This document shows, piece by piece, positions 9,703-19,653 of a stretch of 64,000 bases of DNA. The first letter of the stretch is position 1, and the number at the start of each line of letters is the position of its first letter. The stretch comes from Massilia aurea (lineage in GTDB: Bacteria > Pseudomonadota > Gammaproteobacteria > Burkholderiales > Burkholderiaceae_D), in contig NZ_JACHBX010000005.1 in the NCBI RefSeq assembly GCF_014200505.1, positions 397,065 through 461,064 of the forward strand, in the 5' to 3' direction. Made by a program: the position numbers and the translations under genes. Under the pieces are notes generated by a model, which was not told where the DNA came from, searched no databases, and saw nothing but the letters and a program-made list of their open reading frames with translations.

Positions 9703-10407
9703 ATGCAATCTGCTGTGAATCTGTGGCCACTGCTCGGCGTGGTCGTCATTGTGGTCGGGTTCGTGCTGCGCGCCAATCCGGTGCTGGTGGCTGTGGCCGC
9801 CTGCGGCGTGACCGGCGTTGCCGCCGCGATGTCGGTCATGACGCTGCTCGAAACGCTTGGCGCTGCCTTCCTCAAGACCCGCAACCTGCCACTCATCCTG
9901 CTGCTGCCGCTGGCCGCCATCGGCCTGCTCGAGCGCTTCGGTCTGCGTGACCGCGCCCAGGCCGCCATTGGCAAGGTGCGCTCGGCCACCGCCGGGCGCC
10001 TGCTGATCGTTTACCTGTTCGCGCGCGAGAGCACGGCAGCGCTGGGCCTGACCAGCCTGGGCGGGCATCCGACAATGGTGCGCCCGCTGGTCGCGCCAAT
10101 GGCCGAAGCAGCGGCCGAAGCGCAGCACGGTCCGCTGCCACAGCGCATCCGCTACCGGATCCGCGCGATGTCGGCGGCCACCGACAATATCGGCCTGTTC
10201 TTCGGCGAAGACATCTTTGTGGCGTTCGGCGCCATCGTCCTGATGCACACGATCCTGCAGGCCGAAGGCATCGAGGTCAATCCGCTGCACATCGCGCTGT
10301 GGGGCATCCCGACGGCGATCACGGCGTTCGTCATCCACGCCTGGAACCTGCGGCGCCTTGACGCCGAGATTGCCCGCGCCGTGCTGGACGAGAAGGGCGC
10401 CGTATGA
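9703..10407 (+). CDS. DUF969 family membrane subunit, probable 5-oxoproline transporter
   Basis: Polytopic membrane protein of 234 aa matching DUF969: it begins NLWPLLGVVVIVVGFVLR and contains the RESTAALGLTSLGGHPTMVRPL and TDNIGLFFGEDIFVAFGAI stretches. DUF969 and DUF979 proteins are encoded together and are regarded as two subunits of one transporter. Its start of translation overlaps nothing upstream; a GGGGA site precedes the ATG. Its stop overlaps the DUF979 start by 4 bp. The neighbouring pyroglutamyl-peptidase supports 5-oxoproline as cargo. Confidence 0.85.
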   Translation: MQSAVNLWPLLGVVVIVVGFVLRANPVLVAVAACGVTGVAAAMSVMTLLETLGAAFLKTRNLPLILLLPLAAIGLLERFGLRDRAQAAIGKVRSATAGRLLIVYLFARESTAALGLTSLGGHPTMVRPLVAPMAEAAAEAQHGPLPQRIRYRIRAMSAATDNIGLFFGEDIFVAFGAIVLMHTILQAEGIEVNPLHIALWGIPTAITAFVIHAWNLRRLDAEIARAVLDEKGAV

Positions 10408-11360
10408 CGCTCTCGATCGATCACTTCTACATTCTCGTCGGCCTGCTGCTGGCGGCCGTGGCCATCATGAACCTGGTGGACCGCAGCAATCCGCGGCGGG
10501 TCACGACGGCCCTGTTCTGGGGCCTGTACGCGCTGCTGTACCTGGCGGGCGAAGCGCTGCCGCTGGCGGCGGTCGGCGCCCTCATGATCGGCATGGCGCT
10601 GCTGGCCGGCTTTGGCGGCGTCAAGGCCGGCCAGCCCAAGGCGCTGGCGCCCGAAGCGCGCCAGGCCAGCGCCGCGCGGCTGGGCAACCGCCTGTTCATC
10701 CCGGCGCTGCTGCTGCCGCTGGTGACGGTCATCGGCGCGACCCTGCTGAAGGACGTGCAGCTGGGCGGCCTGCCGCTCCTTGATCCGGCCCACATCACCA
10801 TCGTCAGCATGGGCTGCGGCGCGGTCGTGGCGCTGATCGCTGCCTGCTGGCTCACGCGCGCCACGCCGCTGCAGGGCGTGCGTGAAGCGCGCCGCCTGGT
10901 CGATGCGATGAGCTGGGCCGTCGTGCTGCCGCACATCCTGGCGGTGCTGGGCCTGCTGTTTTCCGAAGCGGGGGTCGGCAAGGCAGTGGCGCACCTGACG
11001 ACGACCTATATCGGCCTGGATTCGGCGTTCATCGCGGTGGCCGTCTACTGCCTCGGCATGGCCTTGTTTACGATCGTGATGGGCAACGGCTTTGCCGCGT
11101 TTCCCGTCATGGCAGGCGGCGTCGGGATTCCGGTGCTGGTGGGCGTGTACGGCGCCAACCCGGCCGTGATGGCGGCAATCGGCATGTTCAGCGCGTATTG
11201 CGGTACCCTGATGACGCCGATGGCGGCCAACTTCAATATCGTGCCGGCGGCGCTGCTGGAACTGCCCGACAAGAACGCCGTGATCCGGGCCCAGATCCCG
11301 AGTGCGCTGCCGATCCTGGTGGCCAATATCTTTTTGCTCTACTTTTTGATGAACCTGTGA
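10404..11360 (+). CDS. DUF979 family membrane subunit, probable 5-oxoproline transporter
   Basis: Polytopic protein of 318 aa with about eight to nine membrane segments, matching DUF979. It starts DHFYILVGLLLAAVAIMNL and ends with conserved GIPVLVGVYGANPAVMAAIGMFSAYCGTLMTPMAANFNIVPAALLEL. The start overlaps the DUF969 stop (ATGA) and its own stop overlaps the pcp start (TGATG), so the three genes are translationally coupled. With DUF969 it should form an inner-membrane carrier for pyroglutamate or a related short acid. Confidence 0.85.
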   Translation: MTLSIDHFYILVGLLLAAVAIMNLVDRSNPRRVTTALFWGLYALLYLAGEALPLAAVGALMIGMALLAGFGGVKAGQPKALAPEARQASAARLGNRLFIPALLLPLVTVIGATLLKDVQLGGLPLLDPAHITIVSMGCGAVVALIAACWLTRATPLQGVREARRLVDAMSWAVVLPHILAVLGLLFSEAGVGKAVAHLTTTYIGLDSAFIAVAVYCLGMALFTIVMGNGFAAFPVMAGGVGIPVLVGVYGANPAVMAAIGMFSAYCGTLMTPMAANFNIVPAALLELPDKNAVIRAQIPSALPILVANIFLLYFLMNL

Positions 11361-12013
11361 TGATCAAGACTGTGTTGCTGACGGGCTTCGAGCCGTTCAA
11401 TGGCGCCACCATCAATCCGGCCTGGGAGGCTGTGCGCGCGCTGGAAGGCTGGCAGGGCGACAGTTTTCAGGTCGAGGTGCGCCAGTTGCCGTGCGTGTTC
11501 GGCGACGCCATCGAGGATCTGACGGCGCTGATCGATGAGCTGCATCCGGATGTCGTGATCGCGGTGGGCCAGGCAGGCGGGCGGCCGGATATCTCGGTCG
11601 AGCGGGTGGCGATCAATGTCGACGATGCGTCGATTCTGGACAACGGCGGGCAGCAGCCGGTCGATACGGCGATTGCCGCCGATGGTCCGGCCGCGTATTT
11701 CTCGACGCTGCCAATCAAGGCGATCGTGCACGCGTTGCGCGCACGGGGGCTGGTGGCGGGGGTCTCGCAGACGGCCGGCACGTTCGTTTGCAACCATGTG
11801 TTCTATGGCCTGATGCATCACGCGGCGATGCAGCCGCAGCCGATCAAGGCAGGCTTTATCCACGTGCCGTTTTTGCCGGAGCAAGCAGCCGCGCGGCCGG
11901 ATGCGCCACCGTCGATGGCGCTGGAAGACATCATCGCCGGGGTCAAGCTGGCGGTGGAAGTCACGCTCGGCGTCGACACCGACCTGCGCGAAGCAGGCGG
12001 CGCGACGCACTAA
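11360..12013 (+). CDS. pcp: Pyroglutamyl-peptidase I (pyrrolidone-carboxylate peptidase)
   Basis: Cytoplasmic cysteine peptidase (C15) that removes N-terminal pyroglutamate from peptides. The 217-aa length is normal for the family. The catalytic triad falls at the canonical positions: Glu81 (GRPDISVERVAIN), Cys144 (TAGTFVCNHVFYG) and His168 (AGFIHVPFLP). The start at 11360 begins MIKTVLLTGFEPF as in relatives and shares the TGATG junction with the DUF979 gene, so it is the last gene of a coupled three-gene unit that probably links uptake to peptide turnover. Confidence 0.96.
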   Translation: MIKTVLLTGFEPFNGATINPAWEAVRALEGWQGDSFQVEVRQLPCVFGDAIEDLTALIDELHPDVVIAVGQAGGRPDISVERVAINVDDASILDNGGQQPVDTAIAADGPAAYFSTLPIKAIVHALRARGLVAGVSQTAGTFVCNHVFYGLMHHAAMQPQPIKAGFIHVPFLPEQAAARPDAPPSMALEDIIAGVKLAVEVTLGVDTDLREAGGATH

Positions 12014-12017
12014 CTCG

Positions 12018-12441
12018 TCCTGAAGACCGTCGTTCCCGCGCAGGCGGGAACCCAAGTCATCAGCGCAGCCACCAGTGCAAATGACAGTGGCCCAGCGCGC
12101 ACACTTGGGTTCCCGCCTTCGCGGGAACGACGCTGGTGTGGCGCACTGACATATCCTGAAAACCGTCGTTCCCGCGCAGGCGGGGACCCAAGTCATCAGC
12201 GCAGCCACCAGTGCAATTGACAGTGGCCCGGCGCGCACACTTTGGTTCCCGCCTTCGCGGGAACGACGCTGGTGTGGCGTACTGACGTGTCCTGAAAACC
12301 GTCGTTCCCGCGCAGGCGGGGACCCAAGTCATCAGCGCAGCCAAGCGGGCAATCGATAGTGGCCTGGCGCGCACACTTGGGTTCCCGCCTTCGCGGGAAC
12401 GACGCTTTAGTGGGTTCCCGCCTTTGCGGGAACGACGCGGT
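12018..12441. repeat. Three 136-bp tandem repeats built from inverted REP-like palindromes
   Basis: Units start at 12018, 12154 and 12290, giving an exact 136-bp period. Each holds a left palindrome (CGTTCCCGCGCAGGCGGGA) and an oppositely oriented right palindrome (TTCCCGCCTTCGCGGGAA) around a conserved middle, so each unit is a REP pair (REPIN/BIME style). The third unit is slightly diverged in the middle and is followed by one extra half palindrome (about 12412-12437). The array fills the whole space between pcp and the DUF2141 gene. No gene is seen inside it. Confidence 0.92.
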
Positions 12442-12447
12442 GGTGGA

Positions 12448-12861
12448 TTACCGCAGCTTGATCGTGGTGACGGCTTTTTCGTCACGCAGCTCGAATGCGG
12501 CATCCTCGAAGCTCGGCGGACCGAAGCGGCCACGGGCATCGCGGCTGAATGCGTACGGCTCTTTCGGGATGCCCAGCACGTTGCGATCGAGCTTGCCGTT
12601 GTCGTTCTCGTCCTGATACGACAGCACGGCCCACGAACCGGTCGGTACGCCATCGACCGTGACGACCGTCTCACCCGCCTTGGCCGGGGCCGAGCCCGAA
12701 TACGCGCAATCCTTTAAAAAGGTCGTCTTGTCGCACACGGCGACGAGCACCTTGCCCTTGGCCGTGACGCCCTGGACGCGCACTTCGATCGATGCGGCCG
12801 AGGCGCTGCCTGCGGCGCAGAATGCTGCGGCGAGTGCTAAAGTACGAAAAGTCGATTGCAT
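12448..12861 (-). CDS. DUF2141 family secreted protein
   Basis: A 137-aa protein with a clear Sec signal peptide (residues 1-22, ending ASA-A) and a DUF2141 domain. The diagnostic end of the domain is visible: YQDENDNGKLDRNVLGIPKEPYAFSRDARGRFGPPSFEDAAFEL. DUF2141 proteins are small beta-sandwich exported proteins of unknown role. A GGAG site lies 6 bp before the ATG. It is divergent from crtZ (141-bp gap), so a link with carotenoids is possible but only positional. Confidence 0.9.
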   Translation of the reverse strand: MQSTFRTLALAAAFCAAGSASAASIEVRVQGVTAKGKVLVAVCDKTTFLKDCAYSGSAPAKAGETVVTVDGVPTGSWAVLSYQDENDNGKLDRNVLGIPKEPYAFSRDARGRFGPPSFEDAAFELRDEKAVTTIKLR

Positions 12862-13002
12862 GTATTCTCCAATGGTTCAATTGTTGGTGTATCGTGTTTG
12901 ACCGCCTGCCGCCGTTGCTGCGCTACCGTGCGCGGCGGTCGCATGTTAGGCTGTCGGCATCCGCTTCCATGCCCGCCATCCCATCAAGGCGCTTACTTCA
13001 TT

Positions 13003-13527
13003 ATGCTGCTCAACGCGCTCATCGTTATCGCCACCATCGCCTTCATGGAATTGTTTTCCATCGTCGCGCACAAGTACATCATGCACGGCTTCGGCTGGGG
13101 CTGGCACCGCTCGCACCACGAGCCGCGCACCGGCTGGTTCGAAAAGAACGACCTGTACGCCGTTGTCTTTGCCGGCATCGCCATCGCCCTGATCTGGTTC
13201 GGCACGCGCGGTTACGGGCGGATCGAATGGATCGGCGCCGGCATGACCGGCTACGGCCTGCTGTACTTCATCGCCCACGATGGCCTGGTGCACCAGCGCT
13301 GGCCGTTCCGCTACGTGCCGCGCAGCGGCTACTTCAAGCGCCTGTACCAGGCCCACCGCATGCACCATGCGGTCGAGGGCAAAGAGGGCGCCGTGTCGTT
13401 CGGCTTCCTGTACGCGCCGCCCGTCACCAAACTCAAGCAGCAGTTGCAGGCCCAGCAGAACCAGTTGCGGGGGCCGCGCGGCCAGGCCGCTGCCACAGAC
13501 CACGCCGCACCGGCAGCTCGCGACTAG
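13003..13527 (+). CDS. crtZ: Beta-carotene 3-hydroxylase
   Basis: Membrane di-iron hydroxylase that turns beta-carotene into zeaxanthin through beta-cryptoxanthin. The 174-aa product has the full histidine set: HKYIMH (23-28), HRSHH (35-39), HDGLVH (92-97) and HRMHH (118-122), with hydrophobic helices between. Length and motif order match bacterial CrtZ, and the text is strikingly like the Pantoea enzyme as I remember it. Start at 13003 is chosen because the longer open frame (to 12856) adds a Cys/Arg-rich non-membrane extension. The 3' end overlaps the 3' end of crtB by 95 bp on the opposite strand. Confidence 0.95.
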   Translation: MLLNALIVIATIAFMELFSIVAHKYIMHGFGWGWHRSHHEPRTGWFEKNDLYAVVFAGIAIALIWFGTRGYGRIEWIGAGMTGYGLLYFIAHDGLVHQRWPFRYVPRSGYFKRLYQAHRMHHAVEGKEGAVSFGFLYAPPVTKLKQQLQAQQNQLRGPRGQAAATDHAAPAARD

Positions 13528-14424
13528 CCCCAAAACGCGAGGCCAGCGCCTGCAGCCCGCCCAGCGCGAGCAGGCGCAGCTTGGTCGCCTTTGACGTGCC
13601 GACCCGCTTGTCCCACGCGCGCGGTCCGCGCCGTTTCACTTCCACCCCGATCTGCCGATACACATTGCGCGCCGTGGCAATCGCCCACGCCGAGCGCAGC
13701 GGCAACGCCGCCAGGCCGATCGATGCCGACGCGTAGTAGGGCTCCGCATGGTCCACCAGGCGCGCAGCCACTGTCGCCAGTGCGGCCCGGTGGCGCGGCA
13801 GCGCGACCAGATCCGGCTGGATGCCGGCCTCGAGCAGCCACGCGTCCGGCACGTAGCAACGGCCGATGGCGGCGTCGTCGATGATGTCACGCGCGATATT
13901 CGTCAGCTGGAACGCGAGGCCCAGGTCGCAGGCCCGGTCGAGCACCGCCTCGTCGCGCGCGCCCATGATCGACGCCATCATCAGCCCGACGACGCCGGCC
14001 ACGTGGTAGCAGTAGCGCAGCGTGTCGTCGATCGTGCGATAGCGCGCCTCGTTGACGTCCATCGCAAAGCCCGCCAGGTGATCGTACGCATAGCGCGGCG
14101 CGATCGCGTGGCCCAGCGCCACTTCCTGGAACGCGGCAAAGGCCGGGTCGCGCATCGGCTCGCCCTCGTAGGCGCGGCGGGTGTTGTCGTACAGCCGGTC
14201 GAGTTCGAACGGCGCATCGTGCGTGACCTGCGCCATCGGGGCGCTGGCAAAGCCCAGCTCCTGGCCGTCGACGACGTCGTCGCAGTGGCGGCACCACGCA
14301 TACAGCATCAGCACGGCACGCCGCGTGGCCGGCGGGAACAGTTTGGCCGCCGCTGCAAAGCTCTTCGACCCGACCTCGATGGTCTGGGTCGCGTGCGCCA
14401 TCAGGTTCTGGCCAGCCTGCGTCG

Positions 14425-14428
<4 letters not shown>
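13433..14428 (-). CDS. crtB: Phytoene synthase
   Basis: Condenses two geranylgeranyl diphosphates to phytoene, the first committed carotenoid step. The 331-aa protein has both aspartate-rich motifs, CDDVVDG (N-terminal third) and the QLTNIARDIIDDAAIGRCYVP region. The conserved end LWQRP is followed by about 14 extra alanine/proline-rich residues; these come from the stretch that lies antisense to crtZ. The start at 14428 has a GGAGGG site and overlaps the crtI stop by 4 bp. Confidence 0.96.
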
Positions 14429-15947
<1,519 letters not shown>

Positions 15948-15951
<4 letters not shown>

Positions 15952-17159
15952 TCGGGATTCCTGATCTGATGTGGTTGTGTCTTGCGGACGGCGACGAAGG
16001 CTTCCATGACCGGGACCGGCGGCTTGCCGGTCAACAGGCGCAGCTTGTCGGCGAATGTCAGGCGGCCGGCGTAAAAGCGCGCGATCATTGGCGCGCCCAG
16101 GCGGTAAAAGCGCTGCATCACGTGCCAGCGGTGGTCGGGGCTGCCGGCCATGAACAGCATGCGGTTGAGCATGCGGAAAAAGCCCTGGCGCTGCCACTCT
16201 GCGCGCGCCTCGGTGCGGATCGCGGCAAACAGTGATTGTGCCGCAAATGGCGCTGCAAGGTCGGGCAGGGCCGCAATGCGTTCGGCCAGGCGCACGGCCA
16301 CCGGCAGCGAATAACCGGTCGTCTGGTGAAACAGGCCGGCGCGCAGGCCGACGGTGGGCTGGCCGTCCAGCGCAGCCCAGAAGCGGTCGAAGTCGCCGGC
16401 CAGCACGATCGGCAACGAGCCCTGTTCTTCGCGCAGCACGTCGCGGATCTGCCAGCCGCGCCCGGCCGCGTAGGCGGCGATGTTGGCGCGCAGCCGTTCC
16501 GGTTCCCAGACCGAGCTGTCGACGTAATGGGTGTCTTCGATCAGCACGCGGTCGGGGCCAAACGGCAGCAGGTAGACGAAGCGGTAGCCGCCTTGCTGGG
16601 CCACGCTCGCATCCATGATCAACGGCTGGCTCAAGCCGTGCGGCGCGTGCAGGCGTACTTCCTGGCCCAGAAAGGTCTGGTAGCCAAGCGCCAGGTGCGG
16701 GCTGGCGCTGGGGCCGCGCCCGTCGATGACGGCGTGCGCATGCAGCAGCGTGCCATCGGCCAGGCGCACGCTCGTGGGCGTGACGGCGTCGATCCGCACG
16801 CCGGTGCGCAGCAGCGGGCCGAGGGCGGCTTCGATCGTGCGCGCAAAATCGGGCGAGGCAATGCTGGCGTAGCCGCCATTCAGCGCGCGCGCGTGTTCGG
16901 GGAACACGACGTCGTAGCCGGGCCAGCGGTGCGAGACAAGCGGCGCGATCCAGCGCAGCTGGGCCGCCGTCAGGTCGCTGTCGTGGAACGACCAGGTATG
17001 GTTGCCGCCCAGGTGCCGGCCCTGCTCGAGCAGCAGGATGCGCAGTTCTGGGCGCTCAGTCTGCAGGCGCCAGGCGATCAGGCTGTTGGCCAGGCCGCCG
17101 CCGACCAGGATCAGGTCATGGTCGATGCTGTCACGACTACTGTTGCTGCGCTCATCCAT
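15948..17159 (-). CDS. crtY: Lycopene beta-cyclase
   Basis: Converts lycopene to beta-carotene by closing both ends. The 403-aa protein begins with the CrtY-type dinucleotide fold DLILVGGGLANSLIAWRL (about 15-32), then GNHTWSFHDSDL, and has the family end RFYAGRLTFADKLRLLTGKPPVPV. The ATG at 17159 lies inside the end of crtX (8-bp overlap, 17152-17159) and gives a normal N-terminus; the open frame to 17231 adds 24 residues from crtX. It is the third gene in the crtE-X-Y-I-B unit. Confidence 0.96.
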
Positions 17160-18453
17160 GGCTGGCCACCGCCGTTGGCAGGTGCAGAGCGGTCTCGATG
17201 ATGTCGGCTGCGCGCGGCGCACCACCGGCAACGCGGATCGCGTCGGACAATGGCGCCATGCGTGCAGCGAAATCCGGTTCGGCCAGCAGCCGGCTCAGCT
17301 TGCGCACCAGGTCGGCCACACTGCTCATGCGCGGTGAGGCGCGCAGACCAACGCCACTGTACTCGACGCGCGCCGCGCCGCCCGGGTGGTCGAAGGCAAT
17401 CGGCAGCGCCAGGATCGGCGTGCACGCCGCCACTGCTTCCATGATGGTGTTCGCGCCGGCATGCGAGACGATGGCGTCGGCGCGCGCCAAGACGGCCAGT
17501 TGCGGTACATAGGCGTGCACGCGCGTGCTGCCGATGGCTTCGAGTGCGCGCACCTGCGCGTCATTCAGGCCGCCGCAGTGGGCGATCAACAGGTCGGCAT
17601 CGAGCTGCTTGCAGGCCTTGGCGATGCGCTTGAAGAGGCTGTAGCGGTCGCTCACCAGCGTGCCGAGCGACGCGTAGATGAACGGGCGCTTGCTGGATGC
17701 CGGCGGCAGGAACGGCGCCAGTTCTTGGGGGCTCAAGGCCGGCGCCACATTGGCCGCGTGCAGCGGCCCGACATGGTGAAAATGCGCCGGCAGTTCGCGG
17801 CGCGGGAAATCGAAGCCCGGCACGATCTGCGCAATCTGCGCCAGCGGCGACAGGCATTCGTGCAGCATGCTGCGCGGTGGCAGGCCAAGGCGTTGGGCCT
17901 GCGCCGCAATCGCGCGGTGGTGCGGGCCCATCATCCAGTCATACACGCGCGTGCTGCCTTCGACGATCTTGAAGGCGCGCTCGCTGTCCTCGTACACGAA
18001 CGGCATCACCGGCAGCGGAATGCCCGGCTCGCGGTTGACGGGCAGGGCGCACGCGATCGAGATGAACGGCATGCCGATGCTCTCGGCCACCATGCCGCCG
18101 GCCGCTTCCATCTGGTCGGCCAGCACGCAGTCGACCTGCAGCGCCTTCAGCGCGGCCGGCAGTTCGCGGCACAGCATCTCGGTGCTGGCGGCCATGTCGA
18201 GGATCACGCGGCGCAGGCCCAGCGGGCTGCCGGGATTGGCCACGCGCGCGAGCATCGCAGGCAGCGAGCCGGCCGGGTGGGTGGCCGCGCCGATGGCGTG
18301 AAAGCCGACGCGCGCATCCTTGACGTAGGCGGCCGCGTCCGGGCGATGGATGAAGGTGACGCGGTGGCCGCGCGTGACGAGTTCGCGCGCCAGCACCATC
18401 AGCGTGTTGAAGTGGCTATACAGGGCCGGAGCCACGACCGCGAAGTGCGTCAT
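17152..18453 (-). CDS. crtX: Zeaxanthin glucosyltransferase
   Basis: GT1-family glycosyltransferase of 433 aa that adds glucose from UDP-glucose to zeaxanthin, giving mono- and diglucosides. It begins THFAVVAPALYSHFNTLMVLAREL. The C-terminal donor-binding segment is clear: SHAGANTIMEAVAACTPILALPIAFDHPGGAARV. Presence of crtX next to crtZ argues that the end product is a glucosylated zeaxanthin. It follows crtE by 38 bp; no strong ribosome site is visible at its ATG. Confidence 0.93.
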   Translation of the reverse strand: MTHFAVVAPALYSHFNTLMVLARELVTRGHRVTFIHRPDAAAYVKDARVGFHAIGAATHPAGSLPAMLARVANPGSPLGLRRVILDMAASTEMLCRELPAALKALQVDCVLADQMEAAGGMVAESIGMPFISIACALPVNREPGIPLPVMPFVYEDSERAFKIVEGSTRVYDWMMGPHHRAIAAQAQRLGLPPRSMLHECLSPLAQIAQIVPGFDFPRRELPAHFHHVGPLHAANVAPALSPQELAPFLPPASSKRPFIYASLGTLVSDRYSLFKRIAKACKQLDADLLIAHCGGLNDAQVRALEAIGSTRVHAYVPQLAVLARADAIVSHAGANTIMEAVAACTPILALPIAFDHPGGAARVEYSGVGLRASPRMSSVADLVRKLSRLLAEPDFAARMAPLSDAIRVAGGAPRAADIIETALHLPTAVASHG

Positions 18454-18491
18454 GCGAGGGGTGATCAGATCAGGGATTCGATTCGGAGAAT

Positions 18492-19493
18492 TCAGTTCAG
18501 GCGCAACTCGGCCAGCTGGGGGCTCGGACGCAGTTCGCGCGGCTTGGCAGGTTCGGCGATAAAGCGCGTGCCCTTGGCTTCCTTGGCGAACAGCGCGCCC
18601 ATGAAATGCCGCGTGCGGCCCTTGCCGCCGACGGCGGCGCCCAGGCAGCGATCGGCCTCGATCAGGCAGGCCGACAGGCGGCGCTGCGCTTCGTCGAAGC
18701 CGAGCGTATTGATCAGGGTGGCCTTGCCGATGTCCTTGCCGGTGTCCTTGCCCGTGATCGCGCTGTCATTGCCGGCGCCGTCCAGGAAGTCATCCTTGAT
18801 CTGGAACGCCTGGCCGGCTGCCAGCGCAAAGGCGCGCAGCTGCTGCGACACGCTTTCGTCGGCATGGCACATGATCGCGGCCATATCGACGGCAACGCCC
18901 AGCAGCAGGCCGGTCTTGAGTTCATTGGTGGTGGCAATCGCCTCGGGCGAGCGCGCGCCGCCGTGCAGGTCTTCGAACTGGCCGCGCACGAGGCCCTGGT
19001 CGCCCACCGTCTGCGCCAGCGTCGCGACCAGGCGCGCACGGGTGGCCGGCTGGATATCCTGGGATTGCGACAGCACGCCAAAAGCGCGGCTCAGCAGGGC
19101 CACCGAGGCCAGAATGGCGACGTCCTGGCCGAACTGGATGTGGATTGCCGGTTTGCCGCGGCGCAGGCTGGCGTCGTCCATGCATGGCAGGTCGTCGAGA
19201 ATCAGCGACGCCGCATGCACCAGTTCGACCGAGCAGGCCACGTCGATCAGGGCAGGCGAGGCGCAGCCGAGATCGCGCGCCACCAGCATGACCAGCAGCG
19301 GACGCATGCGCTTGCCGGCTGACAGGGCCGACGTGCGCATGGCCTTGGCCAGGCTGTCGGACTGGCCGTTTGCGCTCAATAGTTGTTCAATGCGGTCGTC
19401 GATCGCCGAGCGCAGCGTGTCGATGTCATCGAACACGGCGTCGTCGAATTTTTTCAGGCGGAGCCCGTCGTAGCGCGGCGTTGCTGTAGTCAT
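18492..19493 (-). CDS. crtE: Geranylgeranyl diphosphate synthase
   Basis: Polyprenyl synthase making the C20 precursor for phytoene. The 333-aa protein has the first aspartate motif DDLPCMDD (100-107) and the second DDFLD (234-238), plus GKRMRPLLVML. The insertion in the first motif (DDxxxxDD) is the bacterial type II pattern. The C-terminus extends about 30 residues past the usual end (KGTRFIAEPAKPREL...). A strong AGAGGAG site lies 7 bp before the ATG. It is the first gene of the carotenoid unit. Confidence 0.95.
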   Translation of the reverse strand: MTTATPRYDGLRLKKFDDAVFDDIDTLRSAIDDRIEQLLSANGQSDSLAKAMRTSALSAGKRMRPLLVMLVARDLGCASPALIDVACSVELVHAASLILDDLPCMDDASLRRGKPAIHIQFGQDVAILASVALLSRAFGVLSQSQDIQPATRARLVATLAQTVGDQGLVRGQFEDLHGGARSPEAIATTNELKTGLLLGVAVDMAAIMCHADESVSQQLRAFALAAGQAFQIKDDFLDGAGNDSAITGKDTGKDIGKATLINTLGFDEAQRRLSACLIEADRCLGAAVGGKGRTRHFMGALFAKEAKGTRFIAEPAKPRELRPSPQLAELRLN

Positions 19494-19596
19494 ACGAGCT
19501 CCTCTGGAAAATTGATGGTCTTGATAACTATCATACCGGACCCAAAGTTAAAAAATAATTAATTGGCCTCAATCGTGCGTAGTTTCCTGCCTAGAA

Positions 19597-19602
19597 ATTA
19601 TA
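19597..19602 (-). promoter_or_regulatory. Candidate -10 box for the crtE operon
   Basis: On the minus strand a perfect TATAAT lies 104 bp upstream of the crtE start. The best -35 candidate is TTGCTT (19618-19623) with a short 15-bp spacer, so strength or activator dependence is unclear. The stretch between it and crtE is AT-rich and unlike its surroundings. Confidence 0.5.
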
Positions 19603-19653
19603 CACATGCATGCAAAAAAGCAATGCATGACGGGTCAATATCGGTTCGATAGT

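Noticed and set aside
12018..12441. CRISPR-like array
   Set aside because: The period is 136 bp and the middle parts are near-identical, so there are no unique spacers; no cas genes are nearby.
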